A DNA stretch of 64,000 nucleotides from Chondrosia reniformis (Eukaryota; Porifera; Demospongiae; Chondrillida; Chondrillidae). The notes beneath the pieces are model-generated. The model was not told where the DNA came from. It made no database searches and saw only the letters and a list, made by a program, of their open reading frames with translations. Location of the stretch: NCBI GenBank assembly GCA_947172415.1, contig OX359193.1, forward strand, positions 5,822,501-5,886,500, given 5' to 3'. The position numbers and the translations under genes were made by a program. Below are positions 1 to 14,387 of this stretch, piece by piece. The stretch's first letter is position 1. Each line of letters opens with the position of its first letter.

Positions 1-3000
1 CTCCAGATGAGCTCTCTATCCAGAATGGTATCTTGACCACCAGAGCCAGCCGGTACCCTCTCTGCATTGATCCACAGCAGCAGGCCCTCAACTGGATCAG
101 GAAGAAAGAAGAGAAGAACAATCTAAAGGTATTTCAGGTTTTATAAAGTATATACATACGTACATATGTACATGTATACATTGTCATAATGTAAATAATG
201 TTTGCATACATATGTACATATATGTGCGTACAGTACATAAACAAATGTAGGGCAATGTTTATATATGTACATGTTACTTTATCTTTGTATTCAGGTGTGT
301 ACATTCAATGATCCTGACTTTTTGAAGCACCTGGAAATAGCCATCAAGTTTGGGTTTCCATTCTTGTTCAGAGATGTGGATGAGTACATTGATCCTGTCA
401 TTGACCCAGTACTTGATAGAGCTGTCAAAGGTGAGTCCCAATACTGGAAGCTTGATAGTATTTGATATCTAGGATCGGGGGGTGGGGGGAGTTCTAGTAC
501 CTGAAGATATGTCTCTTAGGGGTCTGGGGGCATGGCCTCCAGGAGTTTTGTATTGTAGCCCTCTGAGATTGATTCTAATGCAATCTGAGAGGTAGCTATC
601 GTATTTAGGAACAACAATTCCTACTCTGTATTAATTAAGTTAGTTCGTACAGAGTGATATTACATAACCACTAAAATATATTGTATTTGATATGTACGTA
701 TACGTAGTTTATAATTAGTCCACATAACTTCTCAGAGGTATGAGTGAACTGAAATTTGGTAACCATTGTAACTTATTGGACATGCTCATTTCATGTGATA
801 TACTGAAAACATTACTGATTCTACAACTGGGTAATACTGTTTGTGATGGAAATCCTAAAAAGACAATTTATAATCATTGCTATTAATCTGTTTTCTTATT
901 ATTAATTGTAAACCTCATTAGTTGCAATTTTTGTAATAGTTGCATGTGAAAATTACTTAACAAATTATGTGTTTCTATAGGCACTGGCAACCGCTTGACT
1001 ATTACCTTGGGTGATAAAGAAGTTGACTTTGATCCCAACTTTAAACTCTATTTAAACACAAAGCTGTCTAATCCCAAATACAGCCCTGCCATCTTCAGTC
1101 GCTGTATGGTGATCAACTATACGGTGACCTTAAAAGGCCTGGAAGATCAGCTTCTCTCAGTGATTGTGGGATTTGAGAGGAGAGACATAGAAGAGCAAAG
1201 AGAACAACTTATTCAATCAACAAGGTAACTTTATCATGTGTTAAATGAAGTATATACATATGTACCATACCCTTCCTACAATGATTATAATGAATAGGAT
1301 TTAATAATGTATTATTTTTTTAGTTTACTTCATGGGTCAATGAAATATATTGTACAGCTATTTCTGTACAGGGTTCGCACCTTATTAGGTCAGAAGGTAC
1401 ACTCTCTGTAGTCACTTCCCATCCAAATGTTAATGTATATACTTGTTGATACAGTAACATATTTTAGCATTTCATTTACTAGTAATTTATTCTCATTTAA
1501 TAAGAATAACTAAACTTTACCTAAGTGATTTATATTTCATGTAATATAAGAGTTACTATGTCTTCTATAATTGAACCTGCACCTATCTATTCTTCCTACT
1601 GTAAGACTCAGTTTCAATTCCCAACTGTATCAGTTGTCTTTGGCTTTGCATCACAGTGATCTGCTAATGGTCTCTAATAAGAAGCCAGAAATACTTCATT
1701 AGTGATTCAACTATCATCTTCTCCTTTTCATTACTGCTCTTATGCAATAGATCTTTGTGAGAATCTACACTAGAGCTCCACTCTTTGCTGCTGTAATTAA
1801 GTACCAAATCTGGCTGTGTTTGTTCTTTAGCTCATTGCACTCCTCAGAGCAACTGAGAAAGCAAGATGCACAGACTTTCTAATGTAGCAATCATTGAGAA
1901 TTACTCTACTTGCTCATTTTTGTACCTACGTATATGTACGTATGTATGTAAATCATCATTTTTCTCTGTATGGTTGTCATGCATATGAGATTAAGAAAAC
2001 AATATAATTAAAATGCATCTTTTGTTTGACTTATGGAAAGCCTATAGAGTTTGGATAAGGATACAATGTTCTACCAGTTTTTCTTTCTGCCCGTAACATA
2101 GTGAAAACAAACGACTATTGAAGGATTTAGAAGACACTTTGCTGAGGGAACTTGCCACATCATCTGGAAACATGTTGGACAACTATGAGCTGGTGGCCAC
2201 ACTTGAGGAAACAAAAACCAAGGCAACAGAGGTACGTATACACCTAAACAGCACTGCATGAGGGAATTCTACCTCAACAACCCTAACACTGTCTTTGTTT
2301 TCCCACATTACTTGTGGGTGTGATTGTGTTTCCACAGTAAGGAGATATGGTGACTACTTGACATGGTTGAGAGCTCCCAACAGCAACCATCTCCACTTAC
2401 GTACTTATTAAGCTTGTTTTACAATAGAATCCAGCTATTTCTTATTAAGTGTAGATGAACTCATTGTTAAGTAGCAATTTAAATATTTCGGTTTGATTTG
2501 TGTGTTGTGACTTTGTTTTAATTTTTAATTATATTAGTTTGCTAAGTGGATGGGTGGGTGGGGTGGTATTTGACTGAACCACACCTAAATGTGTATACTT
2601 TTAGAATGGTTTGTCTTACTTAAAAACTGTTTAAATATAGTATAGAAATATTTTGACTGACAGTTTTTAATTTAAATATTTGTTTTTTCTTTGATGTATT
2701 GTACAAACAGGTGTTTCAGAAATTGAAAGAAGCTGAAGTCACAGCTAAAGAGATTGAAAAGCTTCGAGAACAGTACCGTCCAGCAGCCAAAAGAGGAGCC
2801 CTGCTGTTCTTTGTGCTCTCCGAAATGGCTGCCATTAACACAATGTACCAATATTCTCTAAGTGCATATCTCACTGTGTTTGACTACTCTTTGAGGAAAA
2901 GCCTTCCTGATAGCCATCTGCCAAAGAGAATTAGAAACATTATCGACACTCTCACATACAATGTCTACACCTATGCTTGTACCGGTAAATCATTACATGT

Positions 3001-6000
3001 ATACCTACGTACGTACATACTGTACATTTGCATGTTGCATTTATACAGTAATGTATAACTATCCAACTAATTTGAAGGGGTTGGAGGTCAATAATGATGA
3101 TCTATTGTAAGATAGGATTATTAGATTATGCCGTGTTCTTTGTCATTTGATTGAGATGTTATGATAACATGAGCTGTTTCTTTTCTGATCCTCTATAATG
3201 TTTCACTTATCTTGTAGAACTGTGTTGTTAACCACTAGTTAGCATTACATTCTGCCTTTATTATAGACTGCATTGTTATTACACATAGATACTCATATTA
3301 CAGAGACCTCTTTACATAAGTGCCAAAGTTATCAATCACCTCCTGTCTATCTGTATTTTCAACCTTTTATCATTCTTTTATGTTGCCCAAACAATGCTGT
3401 ACAGTAGTTTATAATTTTACGTACTTATTTGTAGTGTACAACACTGTATATATGTACTTGTACGTATGTATATTTATAATACATTTTATGGCCTTTAGGT
3501 TTGTTTGAAAAACACAAGCTCCTCTTTTCATTTGCTTTGACGATGAAGATACAGGAAGTGGAGTCTTCTCTTCAAAAGGAGGAGCTAGACTTCTTCATCA
3601 AAGGTAACCTAAGTCTGGAAAAGAGTGCCAGACGGAAGCCATACGACTGGCTGCCTGATCAAGGGTGGGAGGACCTTATTAAACTGCAAGATGTCTGTTC
3701 AGAACAATTTGGTTCACTAGCTGATGATGTAGAGAAAAATGAAAAAATGTGGAAAGATGTGAGTTTAGTCATCTATAAGAGCAATTTGTACTTTATGTGT
3801 TACGTATATTCACTTTGGCAAGACTAGAAAGTAGAAAGACCTATATCAGACTTAAATTGAATTTTCTGGTAAAATGTTATTGTTGTAAACTGTTTAATTG
3901 GTGACCTAATTAACGCATATGTGTTCACTCTTTGGGTGTAGACTATGTGTGTCTCCAGCCTCCCTGCCCCACACATGAATGTACAAATTATTCTGACATG
4001 ACCAGTCTGGAAATTATACTGACTAGACTTTGCCCATTTTATTAACTAGAATATACATTTTTGTTGAATAAAGTGTACTTACAATTATACATAATATTTA
4101 CCAACTTAAACTGGGTAATAGTGATTCCACTTCCACACCTGTTTTACTGTACAGTGTCAAAGGTTAGTGTTCTTTTGATGACCATTGTTATCAGCAATAG
4201 CTAGGTAATTTACCCTTCATTTATCATGACTATAAAAGGGTGAATTTAGATTGATAAACCAGAAACTCATTATTTCTAATTTTACTAACTAAATCAATCT
4301 TAAAGAGCTGAAGTCAGTCATGGCAAAGAAAACCACAAAATTGGATCCAATAAATCCTTTCGAGATTAATGTGTTGCTATCCAGGTGTCCTCTTACGCAT
4401 GCAGTAGAATTATTCACCTAGCAATTTGCAACACAAAGAAGAGCATTTTGTAATGTAATTGTTATTTCTAACCTCATTAACAAGATTGGTTATTAATGAT
4501 GTTAAACCATTTCCTTAAAGAATGTTGAAATGTGATTACCAATGTCACATTTATTATACAGAAAATTGAATATGGCATATTTTAGAGTGCACATAATGCA
4601 TTTATCTTTGAGTTATATTGTATTTGTATTTATCCAGTCTATCTGTAGATATTATTGTGTAAAAAGCAAATTGTATGTGCCAATAAATACATTGCCAGGT
4701 AGTGTACAGATATGTATCAAAGGTCATGTCTTTGGATGTAATTTAACACACCATATTTACTAAAATTGTTCTTTTTGTGGTTGCCCTTAACAGTGGTATG
4801 ATATGGATGCCCCAGAAGTTGCTCAATTTCCTGGAAAGTATGGATTGGGCTTGACTGACCTTCAACAACTACTTATATTGCGCTGCTTCAGAGTGGATCG
4901 GGTCTACAATGCCATTACCAGATTTGTAATGGGGAGAATGGGGGAAAAATTTGTGACTCCCCCAGTTATCAGCTTGGAAAACATCTATGATCAGTCAACT
5001 CCCCTCTCACCAGTTGTGATCATATTAAGCCCCGGGTCTGACCCAGCTGGTGATTTACAAAAGTTAGCAGAAAAGCTTGGGTTTGGTGGAAATCGTCTCA
5101 AGCTGCTTGCCATGGGTCAAGGCCAAGAGAAGGTGGCCCTACAGTACTTGGAGACAGCTTCCCAAAGGGGACATTGGCTCATGTTACAAAACTGCCACTT
5201 GTTGGTAAAGTGGTTGAGAGACCTGGAAAAGGCTTTGGAGGGCATTTCAAAGCCACATCCTGAATTCCGACTCTGGTTGACCACTGAACCCACGCCTCAC
5301 TTTCCCATTGGCATCCTTCAGAAATCTCTCAAGGTTGTCACGGAGCCTCCGAATGGATTAAAACTGAACATACGCAGCACCTACATAAAGACCTCGTCTC
5401 AAGCTCTCAAGGACTGCCCCCATCCCTCTTTCAAACCCCTGGTCTATGTACTTGCCTTCTTCCATGCTGTGGTGCAGGAGAGAAGGAAGTATGGAAAGAT
5501 AGGTTGGAACATTCCTTATGACTTCAATGAATCAGACTTTAGAGTATGCATGACCATTCTCAACACTTATCTAACCAAAGCCTTTGACAGTGGAGATACA
5601 AAAATTCCTTGGGGTTCTCTCAAATACCTCATTGGTGAAGTGAGTTGGATTATCATTAGAGATGTCTACATACTGTATGTAGATAACAAGGGACTTGACC
5701 ATTCTGATCTTCAATTATATGTATATTCTAATCTATCTATCTATCTTTGTCTAATGTGTTATTCAATTTTATGTGGATAAGTGTAAATGTACAGTTAAGA
5801 TATATATAGTACGTATATCCTAGCTAAATCATATATTTTCACATTCCATGTTTACAGGTGATGTATGGAGGGCGTGCCATTGATAACTTTGACCGTCGCA
5901 TCCTCAAAACTTACATGGATGAATACATGGGCGACTTCATATTTGATACTTTCCAACCCTTTCACTTCTACTGTAACCCAGAAGTAGACTACCTGATCCC

Positions 6001-9000
6001 AGAAGACGGCACCAGAGATGACTACATAGAATCCATCGAGGCTCTCCCACTAGTAAATACTCCAGAAGTATTTGGTCTCCATAGCAATGCAGAAATTGGC
6101 TACTTCACTCGCACCACTAAAGACATTTGGGCACAGTTGATTGAGCTGCAGCCTCAGGGAGGTGAATCAGGCAGTGGAGTGAGTAGGGAGGACTTTATTA
6201 GCAGTGTCGCCAGTGACATACAAGTGAGTACAATGTACACACAATAAACCATTAACTTACGTAAATTTCTATTAAACAAAAGTGGCTCGATTTACATTAC
6301 AGCTATCCGTTTGTGCAGTGTATAATATGATCTAAAGTAATGTCACTGATATAAGACAGTTGTTATGGCATCTTTATTACTCTAATTATTAAGTTGTAAA
6401 TATCACATTTTTCTATTAGCCTTCGTACTTCAGATCTGTCTGGTATCCCTAGGAGTAGAAAAATCTAATTTAACAAAAAAACATGTTTTAGATCATATAG
6501 TTAATAATTTAATATTTCCTTTGAACATTGTAATATTTGAATCCTATTCTACAATGACAGAAATAAATATAATAGACAGTGGATTTTACATCACTTTTCT
6601 CATAACTATAATTTCCTGTTAATCCATCCAGCTACGTAGGTTTGAAGGGGACCCTAACTCCCACAGATCAAAATACAATTTTGTTAAGCTTGAATTTGAA
6701 TAGTTGTACTTTGTGATGTGATCTGTAAGCAATAGTGTCGTTGTGTGTTTACCTTTTGGTTAGCTAGTAAAGCCATACTTGGCTGCCTTGTATGGATTCC
6801 AACTGGTGGTGTTCCTTATATGGAGAACTGTAACTAGAGATACATGTACAAATATGTATATTAGATCAATCTGGTGTATATACGTCTGGGTTCTGTGATA
6901 TCTCATATTTCACTCTTCCTCTACCTTGCATGATTGTTGACCCAATTGGAGCCTTATAGACTTTATTGATCCACCTTATAATACAGTTAGGTCGTTTTAA
7001 AGCAAGCCATGTTTAAACAAACGTTGAGAAATATTATGTTGTGTAATTTCTACCATTTACAGCGAATATTTATATTTTTGGTTTATCAAACACACAACCA
7101 AGATTACTTGTCCAGACAGTAAACAAATTATTTATTGTGTATACTGAACAATTTCCTGTCCCAGTTACCAATCAGATTATTTGCATATAGTATATATACA
7201 TACGTACGTAGTCCATTTATTTTTTGATAAAGTACCTATTTCAATTTTGAATTGTATACATAATCTCAAAAGTTTTTTTGCTTATGTATACTCTTACTAA
7301 TTCCAGGAATGTCTCCAGGAAATTCACACCTAATGTCTTCCTCTCCCTCTTCCTCCTCCTTCCTCTTTGCAGGCTAAGCTGCCACAAGAGTTTGAGTTGG
7401 ATCATGTGCGCAGAAAGTTTGGGAACCAGGTCACACCTACTACAGTTGTACTGTTGCAAGAATTGGAGCGTTTTAATAAGCTCATCAAAAGGATGAAGAT
7501 GTCCTTAGCCCAGCTCCAGAAGGCCCTAGCCGGAGAAGTGGGGATGAGTGTAGAGTTGGATGAGCTGGCCAAATCTCTGTACAATGGACAGCTACCATCA
7601 ATTTGGAGGTCTTTAGCCCCAGCCACATTGAAATCACTTGGTAACTGGATCATCCACTTTCTGCGGAGGCATGCCCAGTACACCTCTTGGGTATGTACAA
7701 GCTGATAACATTTTGATCTGCATGACATCCAGTGGTCCAGTGGTGTATGTACTATGTGGTGCACGTGGTTCTGATGGGAAACTTGAGTGCCCAAATCATT
7801 TGTAAATGATATGTTTGATGGCTCACTGTCCTAAAAGCTTTATCTGTGATCCATGAAATCATTGAAGTGAAACCTTCCAGTCTGCACTATCATATGTACT
7901 GTATGGACTACTTGTACATGTAGTGTCAAAGTACATATTGTTGATTACGCAATACTGATTAACTTTTTAATCCATTGTGTCACAGGTCAATGATAAGGAG
8001 CCATATGTTATGTGGTTATCCGGTCTTCACATCCCTGAATCCTACTTGACAGCTCTAGTACAGGCTACCTGTCGGAAGAATGGATGGCCTTTGGATCGTT
8101 CTACTCTGTATACCAATGTCACGGAGGTACATAAGTACTATACACTTTGTCTTACAAGTGTGTTGTACATTTATTTGTGTAATTTTCAAAGCAGTCAATG
8201 AATATTTTCGGTGTGACACTACATTCAGTGTTAGAAAGGAAGACATTGCTCTTCACAGTTATTAAATGTTTCACAACTGAAAATATAATCCTACTTACTT
8301 GTCATTCATCCTGTTTAACATTATTACTGAAACTTCATTATATATTCTGTAAGGTGTATACTGTTTAACATGGGCACAAATGACATTGAAAATTGATATT
8401 AAGTACATCACTTGTATGGTATCATGATATTTAACTAGATGACATATAAGAAATTAGTTGTTATGGTAACTTCAAAACTGGGTTAGATCTTGATGCACAC
8501 CTGTGTCACTGAAGCCTCTTGGATCACTATAACCTAATCTATGAGGGTACATTTGTGTGCTTCCAATGCAAGTTTCAACTGACCAGAAACCTTAAGCATA
8601 AGTGATAACAACATATTAGAGATTTAACTATTACCTACAGTACATGATACTGCTCTTTAGAAGTCTAAACGTTTCAGTGATATGTGAATCTGCACAAGTT
8701 TAATTACCACTGTTATCATGACCTTGCCTGGGATAGGCTGCAGGAGCTGTGTGAAGTTGCTACATTGCTTATACAATCACAAATTGACTGTTAGCAGTAC
8801 TTTGATGTAGTGTCTAATGATGGGTGGGTAATTAGCTAATGTGTTTATAATTGAGATGTAGGTAGCAAGGAAATGGAACCCTAAGTATCACCTAGGTATC
8901 TATAATTAATGGATGGTCATGATTAAATATCCTAAATATAAAGATTCCATTAGAAACATCTTTTTGAAGCGTCTTTAGAGTCGTCTTCTTTTTTACTCCC

Positions 9001-9615
9001 ACAATAGTATATGAATCCGGATGCTATTACTGAAAGGGCACCTTCAGGTTGCTTTGTGAGTGGTTTATACTTGGAGGGAGCAGTGTGGGACCATAAAGGG
9101 AAGTGCCTTTTGAAAGCTCCCCCGAAGGTACTCATTGAAGAACTGCCAATACTGCAAGTAATACCCATCGAGGCACATCGCTTAAAGTTACAAGTTAGTG
9201 TTATGTACTTTACTGAGTCATTATCATGTGTATGTATGTGCATTAATGTAAGTATTATGTCATTGCTTGCATTGGAAAATGAACGAGGCTCATTAGCTGA
9301 AGTTTGAAAATGCCACCTTACATTATTCCATTACCTTTCTGAAGTTATCAAATAAACATGTATACAAACTAGTTTCAGTTTTCTCTTCTTATATTCCTTT
9401 GAGTTGTTCCTAACACTAATGTATTTATCAGTTATAATTTTTCATACTTTTGTCTTCCTTTTCTTTAGAACACTTTTAGGACTCCTGTCTATACAACTTC
9501 TGATCGGAGGAATGCAATGGGTGTAGGACTAGTCTTTGAAGCAGACTTGGCTACTACAGAACACATATCTCATTGGGTGTTGGAGGGTGTCTGTCTTATT
9601 CTGAACACAGACTAA
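1..9615 (+). CDS. DNAH10: Axonemal dynein heavy chain 10, C-terminal part (5' end outside window)
   Basis: Motor subunit of the inner-arm dynein of cilia and flagella; it hydrolyses ATP to slide microtubules. The window holds the last 12 exons: 1-128, 295-430, 981-1224, 2102-2231, 2711-2984, 3499-3758, 4794-5639, 5858-6223, 7373-7690, 7986-8126, 9008-9193 and 9469-9615. They join in phase to 1057 residues and TAA. In order they encode the AAA5 region ([11 protein letters not shown], then GLEDQLL), the AAA5-AAA6 connector ([20 protein letters not shown]), the AAA6/D6 domain ([16 protein letters not shown]) and the C-terminal domain ([15 protein letters not shown], ending GVCLILNTD). The FGGNRLK, FDRRIL and NTPEVFGLH segments match DNAH10 better than other dynein heavy chains, from family knowledge. 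No frameshift or stop is seen. A polyadenylation signal follows 103 bp after the stop. Confidence 0.96.
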
Positions 9616-9940
9616 TTACTCATTCATAGTATTGATATACGTACACCCTCCATTAGTGTAGTTAGAACTGTTCATGAACTATATAACCACATGTGTATAC
9701 ATATATATATATTATGAAATAAATCGTATGCATGTACATACATGTACAGTGTATATCAATTGGTCCCAATATTATATGGATCAAACAGCATAAATCTATA
9801 TAATATATATGCCTACAGTACATGCAACCATTTTATTTCCGGTTTTCACAAATCCTGACAAAACAGGTGTGTACGGCTTCTTTTGGTGTTTTATCGTGGA
9901 GCCCTTTGTAGTTAGATCAGATTAACCCTATAAAGAGAGA
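9616..9940. other. Spacer between DNAH10 and the SH2 adaptor
   Basis: This AT-rich spacer between two co-directional genes must hold the DNAH10 3' UTR and the promoter and 5' UTR of the SH2 gene. TATA/CATG strings are frequent near 9700-9820. No further gene is visible, and no core promoter element could be assigned. Confidence 0.6.
9718..9723 (+). promoter_or_regulatory. Polyadenylation signal of DNAH10
   Basis: A canonical AATAAA hexamer lies 103 bp after the DNAH10 stop codon, on the same strand and before the next gene. Confidence 0.65.
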
Positions 9941-12900
9941 ATGGCAGGTGTTATAACCGAAAATCTAGAAGCTGATAACCAGTGTACGCCCTCTCCCAAG
10001 CCGAGAAAGACAAAGACGCAGAAAGCTCTGAAAGCGGCCAGTAATTCCGATTTATCAGTACCGATACCAAAGCCTAGAACTGTGAGCAATTCTAGATCTG
10101 CAGATAGCATGGAAGTAGGAGATTATATCAACACTCCTGTTGAAGATTTGATACGACATGATCATCACAAAAGCGATGGCAAAACCAGCATTCAGTCGAA
10201 AGTGATGACGCACAACGTACTGGATTTGGAAGGCGAAACTGATCCTGATTCTTCAGATGTAGAAGGAACAGAGTACATTAGCTGTGAAGACTATAGCCGT
10301 GATTCCGGCAAGGCGCAGCGGTACATGAATACTGAAGCGTCTGCACGCATCAGTCGTGAGATCTTAGAAAAGCTGGACGCGGAACATGATTCGTACGTTG
10401 AAATGCAACCGGGCGGTTTAAGCACTATCTTACCTAATGGAGTCGACTTAGAAGAGGATAATGCTTATGTTAGGATGCATCCGAAAAATCCCAACGAATT
10501 AGAAGAAGACGGTAAGAACTAATTATATCTGTGTTGCGTATTGTCACATGTATTTGTGCTCCAGGTATTAGATATTCGACATTATTTTTGTGATCTTGTC
10601 CTGATACTGTTGGCGTTACTTAATCATATTCACTGCCTATTAATCCAGTCTGCTAGATATTATACACATCTGGAGGTATTGTACTAGGCGTCTGTTTGTC
10701 AATAAACGTGTCACCCATAGGCATGTCAGTAGGCGTGCAGATAGTGGTGTGGGTAGAGTGTATCATATGTAGCTCTTCTTTACAATTTGTCTTACATCAT
10801 TGTGTTGGAATTTGCACATCCTAAAGGAGATAATCTTATGCTAGACTCTATTTATGGACAGGAAGAGAATGTGTACTTAAATGGGCAATATATGTACTAT
10901 GTATTTCAGAGGTTGCTACACCTCTTAATTAATCCAATTTATTACAGCAGTTGAAAGTTTACATAATATAATTCCTTTGAATTTCTATATGTAACCAAAC
11001 ATTATTCCACTAAAACCTTAGCTATATACATACTTTTGAATAAACTGAAATACACCAACCAACCAACATTGTGTAGCTCAAAATTGAAACTTTAAGTTGT
11101 ACCTAGTTATGGTATTCCTGTGTTAATGTTTCTACATGTTGGTCATTTTGTTCTTTGGTCCTCAATAGCAAAGCAAATATTGAATTATTAACCTTTTTAA
11201 TTGAAATTAACCTAATTTTATTTTCAAAGCATTTCAGAAGGTCAATACTTTATGTAAATTTTATGCTTAATATGTTAATTAGTGGCTCAAGCAGACCTTG
11301 TGGTCCTAAGAAGGTGTTAGGACTTATTAGATAATATCAGGTACTGACGCAATATTAGTATAGCTACGTAGCAATCTTTCCATTGCCCATTGTAAGTTGA
11401 CTTACATTTAGTATCTCCATAATTCTGCTGTGCCAGTTTTCACTGCTCCATATAACACAATAAAACTATTATTCAGTTTATACAGAAGGAAGTGTTTACA
11501 ATTTTGGATTGGTTTCAATAGCTAGTATTTTAGTGTAGCTCATGATAGTATTAATACATAGAACGTAGGTACAGTCCCTGACACAACCAGTACATATTTT
11601 GATAGTGCAAGTTTCAAAACTGGTTGAGTGTAGTGGAATTGTTGTTATTTCTTCCGAGATACATATGCATAGAGTAGTCCCAACTCACACAAAACCTCAG
11701 TTTTGTCCATCCACATCTAGCTATCATCCCTGATCTTCTCATTTTCTCTTCTTTTAGATGATAGTCCTTCAAGCTGGTACCAAGACCCAAAGTCAAACAA
11801 GCCTGTAGAAGTTGTCGTCCCAAAATCATTTGAACTTGGAGAGACTGTCACCACTTTACACAAAATTGGTGGCAACCATCTTTATAAATTACATACAACC
11901 AATAGAATAAAACCAAGGCTACCCTCCACTCCTCCCCCTTCAAAACCCCCGCCAGAGTTACACCGCGGTAACTCTCCTGGATCTCCCAAGTCCAATGAGC
12001 TCTTGCAGTCCAGGGCCCACACTTCACCCACTCACTCTCCACTGCGGAAAGAGATGCGCTCTACCAGTTTAGATTATCCCTCAATGGCACACCGAGGTCC
12101 TTCATCCCTCTGGAACAAGACTGGGCCGCGATCACCCTCTCCCACTTCAGGTATATGTTTAATGTACATAACAGTGTTTGTTACTGTACTGTCCATACTC
12201 ATTCCTTTTTAGAATAGTTTTACTGGCTTATGTTACTTATTAATGGGTTCAAAAGCTATGAAGTTTGTATAGTAAGGCCACAGTAGTGTATTATGCAGTA
12301 TTTTTTCATTTCCATTTCAGCAACTCGACTCATGTTCTCCTCTGTTCCTGGATTTCATGGCAAGCTTTCACGTGATCTGTCTGAGAGAAGGCTAGCAATG
12401 TCGGGTGTGATGGTTGGTGACTACCTCATAAGACAGAGCACTAGCGGGCAGGCTGAGAGTGAGAGGAAATGTGTAGTCAGCTTGAAGACAACTGATCAGT
12501 AAGTTGTTCTGTACATACAGTAGAGCCTTATCTACGTATGTATGTACATTATCTAGTCACCACTTACCTAATGCCATTCCTTCTCTGTCTTATATCCTTT
12601 TGATCTACGTACTACGTATATTGTACATACATACATTTCTGATATTATCTCATCCTGTCACTTATTGCCCTCCTGTAAGATATCTGAGATCCCTAATTAA
12701 GGGGAATCTCTACTCCTCTTTTCTATCACTAAAATATTGTCAAGAAATATTTCTTTGACTTGTAAGATTGTTAATCTGTTGAATAGTACATAGAGGCTTC
12801 TATAGTGCCTCATTTAAGGTTTGTATTCAGGAAGCCATTGCACCCCCTCCTGATCACATCGACAGCTCTCAGAGTATACGCCCCTCCCAATACCCACACT

Positions 12901-13429
12901 GCAGCTGTTTGTAGCCCACTGTCTTCCCTCTTGCATTTTCCCATGGAAACGTTTGGAATCTCATAGAATGTATTGCACAGTCTTCCTCTATAGCTGATGC
13001 TGCATACAGACAGCATATGGTATAGAGGTATAGCAGTCCCTATATACGTAGTCAGTATCTACCTGATCCTAGGCTCCTGAGGTGACAAAGGGGAATATAT
13101 CTTCTATACTTAAACTGTTGTGTATCCATGAAATCCTAGGTCCATTCAGAGCCGTAGGTACAGTATACGTACATCCCTTGTGAATGACTACACAGTTAAT
13201 CACTTCATTGAGAGATGTTCTCTTTCTTCTCTTCAGACCTATGCATGTCATCATTGATTATAAGGACAGCAAGTTCTGGTTAACTGCTTCAAAAGTGCAG
13301 CAGATTTCATTTAGGTCGTTGGGTGATCTTGTCAGACACTATCAAGAGCATCCAATAGTGATTGATGGGAATAAAAACAAAATCAAACTCAGAAAGCACA
13401 TCCCCCTCTCCAGAAAGTCCTCTACCTAA
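9941..13429 (+). CDS. SH2-domain adaptor with N-terminal tyrosine motifs
   Basis: Four exons (9941-10511, 11758-12150, 12321-12498, 13237-13429) join in phase to 444 residues. The start is the first ATG of the open frame. The only recognisable domain is a C-terminal SH2 (about residues 331-430). It opens PGFHGKLSRD and carries the phosphotyrosine-binding arginine in GDYLIRQS (Arg359); the FHGKLSR opening resembles the SHC SH2. No PTB or kinase domain is present. The acidic N-terminal third has six tyrosines: Y62 (YINT) and Y128 (YMNT) fit the GRB2-SH2 motif YxN; Y152 (YVEM) and Y176 (YVRM) fit the PI3-kinase p85 motif YxxM; Y112 and Y118 are in acidic context. The middle is Pro/Ser-rich (TPPPSKPPPE) with PKPR motifs near the N-terminus. 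The inferred role is a cytoplasmic scaffold linking tyrosine kinases to Ras and PI3K. Orthology to SHC, SHB or SLP-76 is not settled. Confidence 0.85.
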
Positions 13430-13811
13430 TTGATGTCATCAATGCTTTATTTTCATGTTTTGACCCTTTGCAACAAAACAATGTGACCAATTGTAACTGT
13501 TATATTTGTTTATATGCTTTGTATCCATCCATGCCACCCACGCACATCCATGCCACCCACGCACATACATGCTATTTTAAAACAGTATGTAAATTATTGA
13601 ACAATGCAAGTTTGAGAGACATACAGTATCTCTGCATACGTGTATTGTGTGCATATATGTAATACAGCTTATAGGTTAAAATAATGATAAATATGATGTG
13701 TTCAGTAACAAGTATACCTTGCTTGACCTCCATTTACAAATCAGGGTCTTCCTGCGGTGCACACTAACAAACAAACACAGAAATAAGTACTACAACAAAT
13801 ATACATATAAA

Positions 13812-13957
13812 GTTAAATAAAAACATTCTAGAATTAAGTATATATAGTGATGGCAGTGCCTGCATGTAACAGTGACTGACCCATCGATCTGGAATGAGTA
13901 TATATCGAAAGTGATAACCATACAAAAGTGGCATATATTTCTATGTTTGGATGCATC
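13812..13957 (+). repeat. Dispersed repeat, copy 1 (partner at 33174)
   Basis: It shares with 33174-33368 an ordered set of blocks: AAATAAAAACATT, GATGGCAGTGC, GATAACCATACA, AAGTGGCATATAT, then TTTGG(A/G)TGCATC. The blocks are separated by indels and substitutions, so this is an old pair of copies of one element, type unknown. Confidence 0.6.
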
Positions 13958-14387
13958 ATGCTTGCACGAGAACAGAGAAGTGTATAGCAATAGAATTTCC
14001 CTACCACATTTTTATAATTATATAAAGCTTAACTAATGCATTTATAGTAATCATGTATAATTGACAAGTGATGATCAAACCACAAGTAGTTAATCTAGAC
14101 AAGCTGAGAAACTGAGAAAGGCAGAAACAACAACCATTATATACATATATGGATAATCACTTTACACCAAACCAGCCAGGTGACCAATGTTGTATCAATC
14201 CCCTAACCAAGATAAGACCTTGGTCACTTTATTATTACTTGAATAACCATCCTCCTATACTCATATTGCTTGGTAGGATTCAGTTGGTCAGAACAGGCCG
14301 CCAACAGTAAAGCACTGTACATGCAAATGATTGATAAACTGATAGCCTCTGATGCTACGTACTACATCTAGCACCTCAATTGTAGCC

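Noticed and set aside
7402..7794. 130-codon minus-strand ORF
   Set aside because: It is antisense to a well-supported DNAH10 exon (7373-7690), which explains the lack of stops.
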